Below, piece after piece: positions 43,201-48,287 of a DNA stretch of 48,287 nt. This DNA is from an uncultured Bacteroidota bacterium (lineage in GTDB: Bacteria > Bacteroidota > Bacteroidia > Chitinophagales > Saprospiraceae). Under the pieces are notes generated by a model, which worked only from the letters and a program-made list of their open reading frames with translations, was not told where the DNA came from and made no database searches. A program made the position numbers and the translations under genes. The stretch lies in NCBI GenBank assembly GCA_903836265.1, contig CAILQK010000302.1, positions 1-48,287 of the forward strand. The letters run 5' to 3'. How positions within the stretch are numbered: position 1 is the first letter of the stretch; every line of letters starts with the position of its first letter.

Positions 43201-43337
43201 GAACAAATTTGCTTACCTTCACCAGATACACAGGATTTGATCCCGAAATCGGTGGTGGAGCTGGCACCTATGGTATTGACCGCGGTGTTTATCCGCAGGC
43301 CCGCGCCATGATGGTCGGTGCCAATCTGACTTTTTAA
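40248..43337 (+). CDS. susC: SusC/RagA-family TonB-dependent outer-membrane receptor
   Basis: 1029 residues from the ATG at 40248. A signal peptide (MKRFFALIFLLSAAMSAGAQ) is followed by a carboxypeptidase-D-like regulatory domain (VSGKVTDAAGQPLTGVSVFV). Then come the SusC TonB-box region LNDLVVVGYGVQKKSVVTGA, a plug domain (IIRGITSINNSVPLYVVDGVPI, ESIEILKDAASAAIYGTKAASGVILVTTKKG) and a beta-barrel to the end. It imports oligosaccharides across the outer membrane with energy from TonB and a SusD lid. SusD follows 12 bp later. Signature and length are complete. Confidence 0.97.
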   Translation: MKRFFALIFLLSAAMSAGAQVSGKVTDAAGQPLTGVSVFVKGTAVGAATDLDGNYKIAAKEGIVVFNYTGFASQEVSIDGRQVINVTLTEISTSLNDLVVVGYGVQKKSVVTGAISSIQSGDLKNAPITRLEDALKGRTSGVVVASGSGQPGAASSVIIRGITSINNSVPLYVVDGVPINENGIDFLNQADIESIEILKDAASAAIYGTKAASGVILVTTKKGKSGALKVNFNSYLASQSAANKLDLLNARDYALLRNESAEAGGQPVPYPDADQFGEGTDWQSAIFNDNALMQNHDLSFSGGNDKSTYYASFGYYSQDGIVATDISNYQRFTARVNSDHKVKSWLRFGQTLSYAHVQSQGNFDPNGSYGGPLSSAVNLAPVIPLLVEDPAELSSNPLYANNLSRLIKDENGNYYALPAAGFQEMTNPLAYIQTQLGNYGWSDAATGNAYLEIEPVRHLRLRSTIGAKLSFWGNEGFSPVYFLSSTVNTTLTNYNRALNRGLDWIWTNTASYDLTRGKHNATVLLGIEGQDRSARGVGGGFTNLPVNNFQSASLNYQLPTENRIAYGYENQPYRLNALFSRINYDYAGKYLLTAIVRRDGSSHFGSNNVYGVFPSVSVGWLPHLESFWRENKVLNTLKIRVGYGITGNDNLAPFQYVSTIGGIGSYIFGQDQITIGYGPSAPANQDLRWEQTAQTNIGFDGILFNDFTFSFDLFKKNTTGMLMQIKQPFYTGASSDPWGNVASLENKGMELDLGYRKQLNQVNLSVKTNVSYVRNEVLDMGPTDFLVNATFQSSAYEISRKMVGMPVNGFFGFLSDGVFQNQADIARHNNDAGFALQPDAKPGDLRWVDVNGDGAINSNDRTFLGDPTPHWTFGLSLAANWKQFDISVFGQGVAGNKIFQGLRRLDIPNANYTSDALGRWHGEGTSTDFPRLVDGDPNGNFTRPSNFYLEDGSYFRIKSVQLGFTMPKTWLQRAEIENLRVYLSGTNLLTFTRYTGFDPEIGGGAGTYGIDRGVYPQARAMMVGANLTF

Positions 43338-43349
43338 AACCTGCTACAC

Positions 43350-44843
43350 ATGAAAAAAATAACCATACTGACTGTACTTGCCTTCGTTGTTGTGGCGTCG
43401 TGCACCAAGGATTTTCTCCAGACGGATCCCAGGGGTCTTGTGCTGGAAACCAATTATTATCGCACCCGCGATGAGGTTTTTGCGGGTCTTGTGGCCGTTT
43501 ACAATCGTCTGAGTGTAGAAGCGGGAGGAGGTGACAATACCTATTCCAACAAACTGGGCCCGCTGAATGCTGCGGCTGATGAATGCTGGGCGGGTGGCGC
43601 CAATTCAACCGATATGGTATTCTGGCAGGTCTGGAATAACTATACTTTGTCGGGTGCAGTAGGTCCGCAGGCAACCTTCTGGAAAATTGATTACGAGGGA
43701 ATTTATCGCGCCAATCTGTTGCTGCAGAAAATACAGGGAGATATTCCGGATCTTGTTACCGGAGAACGTGCCCGGTTTACCGCAGAGGCCAAATTCCTTC
43801 GTGCCTACTACTATTTCGAGCTGGTTCGTCTTTTCAGAAATATTCCGCTGATTCTCGAACCATTGTCGCAGGAACAGATATACGAGCAGGTACAGGCAGC
43901 ACCGGAGGCTGTTTATGCGCAAATTGAGAAAGATCTGAACGAGGCAATCCCTGATTTGCCCAATCTGGTGGCGCCAGCCGACAATGGCCGGGTTACCAAG
44001 GCAGCAGCCATGGCACTCCTTGGCAAGGCTATTCTGTTCCAGAACAATGAAGCACGCATGGGAGAGGCCGCATCCTGGTTTGACAAGGTAAACACATCCC
44101 CGCAGTACAGTCTGGTTCCCAATTATGCGGATGTTTTCAGCCCGCTGAATGAGTTCAACAGCGAATCCGTTTTTGAGATTCAGCACTCGGCTGCGCAAAT
44201 AGCCGGCTGGTGGGCCTGGGGCAACTTCATGGGCAATGTATATGTGCACATGACTGGTCCGCGCAGCTATAATGGTCCGCTGTATGAATCGGGCTGGAGC
44301 TTCAACCCGATTATTCCGGCGTTTGTCAACTCTGTACGAAATGACCCGCGTTACAGGCACACAGTGGCGAATATTGACAGTCTGAAGGCTGCAGGACAGG
44401 CCACGTATGCGCCTGCCTATCAGAATACAGGCTTTTTTGTCAAAAAATTCGCACCTCTCAAGCAGTTCAAGGCGCCTGATGGTGAACCTGCGCTCAACTA
44501 TCCGAACAACTTCATTGAAATCAGGCTCGCTGATACTTACCTGATGGAAGCCGAAGCGCTGTTGCGGTCAGGCGGTGACGTGAGCAAGGCTCAGACGCGC
44601 CTCAATCAGGTGCGCGCCCGTGTGGGTCTAGCGCCTGTGCCCGTTACACTCGAGCGCATCTATGAAGAGCGCCGTCTGGAACTGGCCACGGAGGGGCATC
44701 GCTGGTTCGATCTGGTACGAACAGGAAAGGCAGCTGCTGCGCTGGCTTTCAAAGGGTTCAAGGCTGGAACACATGAAGTGCTGCCAATCCCGCTGAATGA
44801 GTTGAACAATACGAAATTGGTACAAAATCCGGGCTACAACTAA
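43350..44843 (+). CDS. susD: SusD/RagB-family surface glycan-binding lipoprotein
   Basis: 497 residues. Signal peptide with lipobox VVASC (C18), then the SusD helical scaffold: DFLQTDPRG, AEAKFLRAYYYFELVRLFRNIPL, the C-terminal RLADTYLMEAEALLRSGG, and the tail YEERRLELATEGHRWFDLVRTGKA and LPIPLNELNN. It forms the lid over the SusC channel and binds sugars on the cell surface. The stop overlaps the next ATG (TAATG), so translation is coupled to the GH16 gene. Complete. Confidence 0.96.
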   Translation: MKKITILTVLAFVVVASCTKDFLQTDPRGLVLETNYYRTRDEVFAGLVAVYNRLSVEAGGGDNTYSNKLGPLNAAADECWAGGANSTDMVFWQVWNNYTLSGAVGPQATFWKIDYEGIYRANLLLQKIQGDIPDLVTGERARFTAEAKFLRAYYYFELVRLFRNIPLILEPLSQEQIYEQVQAAPEAVYAQIEKDLNEAIPDLPNLVAPADNGRVTKAAAMALLGKAILFQNNEARMGEAASWFDKVNTSPQYSLVPNYADVFSPLNEFNSESVFEIQHSAAQIAGWWAWGNFMGNVYVHMTGPRSYNGPLYESGWSFNPIIPAFVNSVRNDPRYRHTVANIDSLKAAGQATYAPAYQNTGFFVKKFAPLKQFKAPDGEPALNYPNNFIEIRLADTYLMEAEALLRSGGDVSKAQTRLNQVRARVGLAPVPVTLERIYEERRLELATEGHRWFDLVRTGKAAAALAFKGFKAGTHEVLPIPLNELNNTKLVQNPGYN

Positions 44844-46033
44844 TGAAAAACGCAACGATGATTCATTTTTTCTTTTTGATTGCCTCGCTGTTCGCCTGCG
44901 ACAAAAAAGAGGTTGACCCGGTTGATCCTGTTGAACCACTGCCGGAAATCACCATTTTTGATGTAACGCAGGAGCGCGATTCCGTGGCCGTAACCACATT
45001 CCGGTTTTTCGTCAATGTGAGCAAACCGTCGGATAAAATTATCAGGGTGGCTTATGCTACAGAGTCAACAGGTATAGCTGTGGCCGGTATTGATTTTGTT
45101 GCTGTATCCGGCGTTCTGAGTATTCCGGCAGGGGAAACACTGGCATATATTGATGTGCCCGTCCCGGGCAAGAATGTGTTCGAAGCCGATGAGGATTTCT
45201 ATGTGGTGATTTCCGCACCTGAAAATGCTGTGATTACAGATAACAAGGCTACTGGTATCATCAGGAGTAACAAATCGCTGCAACAAACAGATCCTACAGG
45301 CTACACCACTCCGTCCTCGTACCCCGGCTACACGCTCAAGTGGAACGACGAGTTCAATGGTTCTTCTATTGACCAGAACAACTGGGGCTATGACCTGGGA
45401 GCCAGTGGCTGGGGGAATAATGAACTGCAGAACTACACTTCTCTGAATGCCAATTCCTATATTGCCAACGGATCGCTGGTGATTGAAGCCATCAAGGGCC
45501 CGAACGGGAATTATACCTCTGCGCGTATGATTACCAAGGGGAAGCGTACCTTCCAGTATGGCCGCATAGATATCAGGGCCAAGTTGCCCAGAGGACAGGG
45601 TATCTGGCCGGCACTCTGGATGCTCGGATCGAATATTGACAATGTGGGCTGGCCAGCCTGCGGGGAGATTGACATTATGGAGTATCTCGGCCACCAGACG
45701 TCCACTGTTCACGGAACAGCACACTGGGGTGCCCAGGGAAGCACTTCAAGCCAGTCGTCTTCGTCACGGTATGATTTGACCTCGGGTCATTTTTATGAAA
45801 AATTTCACGTGTTCTCTATTATCTGGGAGCCCAACAAGATTCGCTGGTATGTGGACGATCAACTGTTCCACACAGTCACAACTTCCACTACAGGTGCAGC
45901 CACCTGGCGTTTCAATCAGGAGTTTTTCTTTATTTTCAACATTGCGGTGGGTGGCAACTGGCCCGGTTACCCGGATGCCACGACTCAGTTCCCACAGAAA
46001 ATGTTTGTTGATTACGTCCGGGTATTCCAGTAA
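44843..46033 (+). CDS. GH16 endo-beta-glucanase lipoprotein (laminarinase-like) with N-terminal Calx-beta-type domain
   Basis: 396 residues. Lipobox at SLFAC19. The N-terminal part (about 35-140) resembles a Calx-beta repeat (GIDFVAVSGVLSIPAGETLAYIDVPV). The catalytic GH16 domain (about 162-396) starts LKWNDEFNGSSID and has the active site GEIDIME: E275 nucleophile, D277, E280 acid/base. GTAHWGA, HVFSIIWEPNKIRWYVDD and NIAVGGNWPG are typical of the laminarinase subgroup. It should cut beta-1,3-glucan on the cell surface for SusC/SusD uptake. The ATG overlaps the susD stop. A second ATG 15 bp on is an alternative start. Laminarin is the best substrate guess; other beta-glucans are possible. 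Confidence 0.93.
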   Translation: MKNATMIHFFFLIASLFACDKKEVDPVDPVEPLPEITIFDVTQERDSVAVTTFRFFVNVSKPSDKIIRVAYATESTGIAVAGIDFVAVSGVLSIPAGETLAYIDVPVPGKNVFEADEDFYVVISAPENAVITDNKATGIIRSNKSLQQTDPTGYTTPSSYPGYTLKWNDEFNGSSIDQNNWGYDLGASGWGNNELQNYTSLNANSYIANGSLVIEAIKGPNGNYTSARMITKGKRTFQYGRIDIRAKLPRGQGIWPALWMLGSNIDNVGWPACGEIDIMEYLGHQTSTVHGTAHWGAQGSTSSQSSSSRYDLTSGHFYEKFHVFSIIWEPNKIRWYVDDQLFHTVTTSTTGAATWRFNQEFFFIFNIAVGGNWPGYPDATTQFPQKMFVDYVRVFQ

Positions 46034-46053
46034 TCCGGATAAAAATTGTGAAA

Positions 46054-48287
46054 ATGCCTAAACTCTATTTAACTGTGCTGATGCTGGCAGGCGTTCTGTC
46101 AGTATCAGCACAAATTTCGGGTACCGTGACGGATGCCGAAGGCTTTCCGCTCGCCGGCGTTACGGTACAGTTAATCGGAACCACTACAGGCGCCGTGACG
46201 GATACTGATGGTCGCTATACGATAAGCAGTGCCGGCGATGCACTTCGGTTCTCCTATACCGGCTATGAAACGCAGGCTTTGATGATTGAGGGTCAGACAG
46301 TAATTGATATTATCCTTTTTGAGGAGATATTCAATCTCGACCAGCTGGTGGTAGTTGCCTACGGTGCCCAGAAGAAGAAGGAAATCACCAGCGCTGTCGT
46401 CATTGTAGATGAAAAGGCTATTCAAAACCGTCCGATGGTATCGGCGGCCGAAGCACTGCAAGGCAAGGCAGCCGGTGTGCAGGTAGTTCAGCCATCCGGC
46501 AAGCCGGGAGCCGATCTTTCTGTCCGTGTACGCGGGGCTACCTCCGTTCTTGCAGGGAATGAACCTCTTTACGTGGTGGACGGTGTCCCGACAACCGATA
46601 TACGCGGTTTGAATCCAATGGACATTGAATCCATGAGTGTGCTCAAGGATGCATCTTCAGCTGCTGTCTATGGAGCAAGAGCCGCCAACGGGGTTGTACT
46701 CATCACTACCAAACGCGGCAAGGCCGATCAGTCTGTTGTTCAGTTCAATTCATACGGGGGTTTTTCAACCCTCAGAAAGCCGCTGGAGACGCTCTCCACC
46801 AAAAAATACCGGGAGCTGATTAACGAAATTATCCCGGGAACGCTCGATCCGGCTGCAACAGGCTATACCGACTGGCAGGACGAGATTTTTGGTGTGGGTG
46901 TCAATCAGAGTTATCAGTTATCCTTCTCTGGCGGTACCGAAAAATCGAGGCACCTGGTTTCTTTCAACTATCTGGAAAATGCCGGTATTATCCGTCCTGC
47001 CCGGTTCAACCGCTTCTCTCTGCGCATGAACATGGACAACCAGCTCACGAAATGGCTTAAAGTGGGCACTAACATCAATACGCTGCACTCCACGACAAAA
47101 GATACACCCGATAACGCCAGTTCGGGTCGCGGCGGGGTGATTATGAGCGCCCTGAATACACCGCCATTCCTTTCGATATACAAGAATGACGGTTCGGGTC
47201 AGTACGATCCCAATCCGTTCCAGCCATCATGGGAAAACCCGGTCGCCTATATGGAAGGCCCGGATCAGAAGGCAACCGATCTTCGGCTTTTCGGGAATAT
47301 CAATGCCGAAGCGAAACTTTTCGACGGATTCAGCCTGAAAACCAACGTGGGTATTGACCTGAATTCACACCAGTGGAACTACTATCTCGATCCTTTCCAC
47401 ACCAATTTCGGTCGAAACCAGAACGGATTTGGTCAGGCCGACAAGTCCGGTTCATCCACCTGGCTCTGGGAAAATACTGCCAGCTATATACGTTCATTCG
47501 GTGATCACAACCTGACGCTCCTTGGCGGAAGCAGTATCCAGCGCTATCGCCTCGATGAATCTTTCATTTCCGGGAATGATTTTCCTGACAATACGAATGT
47601 GACAACCCTGAACGCCGCCAACAGCGTGGTGGGGAGCACCAGCGCACAGGAGTGGTCGCTGGCTTCATTCTTCGGTCGCGCCACCTACGATTTCCAGAGC
47701 AAATATCTGTTTACTGCTTCCCTGCGACGCGACGGTTCTTCCAAACTTGCACAGCACTGGGGTACCATGCCAGCCCTTTCTGCCGGCTGGCGTATTTCTG
47801 CCGAGCCTTTCATGCAGCGGTTCAGGGCCATTGAAGATCTGAAAATTCGCGCCGGATGGGGTAAAAACGGCAACCAGGAGGGCATCCCCAATTATGCCCG
47901 TTACGGACTGTTATCCTATTATCGTCGTCCCGCCACCAACCCGCTTTCCGGTCCTGCAGCGGTACAGACCACTTATGGAAACCCGGATTTGCGCTGGGAA
48001 ACCACTGCCCAGACGAACGTGGGCGTTGACCTTTCCATGTGGAAGGGCCGTGCTGTCTTTACACTCGATGCCTACCTGAAAAAGACCAGTGATGTACTGC
48101 TCAACGTACAGCTGTCCAATTCACTGCCTATTACCAGTATCCAGACGAACGCCGGCAGTATTGAGAACAGGGGTATCGACTTCAGCGTAACTACGGCCAA
48201 TTTGGTCAGAGAATTACGCTGGAATACAGAATTCAACATCTCTTTCAACAAAAACAAGGTGACCGGACTTCAGTATACAGATGTTTA
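46054..48287 (+). CDS. Second SusC/RagA-family TonB-dependent receptor (3' end outside window)
   Basis: 744 codons are visible; the frame is open to the last base. Signal peptide MPKLYLTVLMLAGVLSVSAQ, then a regulatory domain (ISGTVTDAEGFPLAGVTVQL), a TonB-box region LDQLVVVAYGAQKKKEITSA, the plug (VRVRGATSVLAGNEPLYVVDG, ESMSVLKDASSAAVYGARAANGVVLITTKRGK) and most of the barrel. It begins 20 bp after the GH16 stop, so it is in the same operon. It differs clearly from the first SusC in sequence, so it is a separate importer, not a recent copy. A SusD partner is expected just past the right edge. Confidence 0.95.
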   Translation, partial: MPKLYLTVLMLAGVLSVSAQISGTVTDAEGFPLAGVTVQLIGTTTGAVTDTDGRYTISSAGDALRFSYTGYETQALMIEGQTVIDIILFEEIFNLDQLVVVAYGAQKKKEITSAVVIVDEKAIQNRPMVSAAEALQGKAAGVQVVQPSGKPGADLSVRVRGATSVLAGNEPLYVVDGVPTTDIRGLNPMDIESMSVLKDASSAAVYGARAANGVVLITTKRGKADQSVVQFNSYGGFSTLRKPLETLSTKKYRELINEIIPGTLDPAATGYTDWQDEIFGVGVNQSYQLSFSGGTEKSRHLVSFNYLENAGIIRPARFNRFSLRMNMDNQLTKWLKVGTNINTLHSTTKDTPDNASSGRGGVIMSALNTPPFLSIYKNDGSGQYDPNPFQPSWENPVAYMEGPDQKATDLRLFGNINAEAKLFDGFSLKTNVGIDLNSHQWNYYLDPFHTNFGRNQNGFGQADKSGSSTWLWENTASYIRSFGDHNLTLLGGSSIQRYRLDESFISGNDFPDNTNVTTLNAANSVVGSTSAQEWSLASFFGRATYDFQSKYLFTASLRRDGSSKLAQHWGTMPALSAGWRISAEPFMQRFRAIEDLKIRAGWGKNGNQEGIPNYARYGLLSYYRRPATNPLSGPAAVQTTYGNPDLRWETTAQTNVGVDLSMWKGRAVFTLDAYLKKTSDVLLNVQLSNSLPITSIQTNAGSIENRGIDFSVTTANLVRELRWNTEFNISFNKNKVTGLQYTDV

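Noticed and set aside
1-48287. tRNA, rRNA, CRISPR arrays and riboswitches of known classes
   Set aside because: All gaps longer than about 200 bp (4549-4806, 8347-8661, 14371-14594, 20497-20816, 21870-22145, 26472-26697, 38132-38362) were read. None showed a cloverleaf, regular spaced repeats or a known aptamer core.

Overview
The window is chromosomal DNA of a Bacteroidota bacterium, most likely a marine or aquatic saprospirian-type lineage (the class is inferred from gene content, not proven). The evidence is two SusC receptors and one SusD, two proteins with type IX secretion (T9SS) C-terminal sorting domains, a DUF4286 protein, a periplasmic-propeller/LuxR regulator, and many promoters of the Bacteroidota form TAnnTTTG placed a short distance before start codons. 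GC content is moderate and genes are tightly packed. I see no rRNA, tRNA, CRISPR array, insertion sequence or prophage.

Layout. 1-1415: a LytS-type histidine kinase (cut by the left edge) and its LytTR response regulator. 1500-4548 (minus): an ATP-grasp protein, a small membrane protein, aroA and a DUF4286 gene. 4807-5251: the remnant of a cytochrome c peroxidase-like lipoprotein that has lost its middle. 5436-6590: a secreted thioredoxin-fold protein. 6661-11348 (minus): a DEAD-box RNA helicase with a long structured leader, purQ and glgB. 11456-13806 (plus): an HD phosphohydrolase fused to a Pycsar-effector-like membrane domain, then an orphan efflux adaptor lipoprotein. 13810-14370 (minus): DUF3467 and a doubtful small ORF. 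14595-18592 (plus): a family 2 glycosyltransferase overlapping a 1092-residue RecB-like nuclease/SF1 helicase. 18672-20496: a HxlR/DUF24 regulator divergent from an old-yellow-enzyme reductase and a small dimeric barrel protein. 20532-21869: a long imperfect hairpin, then a Fic-HTH protein. 22146-24086: a T9SS-secreted M43 metalloprotease. 24125-26429 (minus): an O-antigen ligase and a WD40 protein. 26698-28444 (plus): DUF805, VOC and Rpn-type nuclease genes. 28495-35163 (minus): xseA, suhB, a T9SS BNR-propeller protein, a conserved protein of unknown function and a nitroreductase. 35243-48287: a polysaccharide utilization locus (PUL).

The PUL is the most coherent system. A membrane-anchored propeller/LuxR regulator (minus) faces a surface PKD lipoprotein built as a tandem duplication. 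After an intrinsic terminator come SusC, SusD and a GH16 laminarinase-like lipoprotein, then a second SusC that runs off the window. The inferred job is capture, cleavage and import of a beta-1,3-glucan such as laminarin. The regulator/PKD intergenic region carries two perfect inverted repeats at and near a candidate promoter.

The other spots most worth a second look are the HD-PycTM fusion without a cyclase neighbour, the GT2/nuclease-helicase overlap, the HxlR-OYE redox switch with a Phe in the reductase active site, the hairpin upstream of the Fic gene, the structured DEAD-box leader and the three-copy 8-mer upstream of the DUF805 gene. I did not find a complete system that I would call new with confidence.
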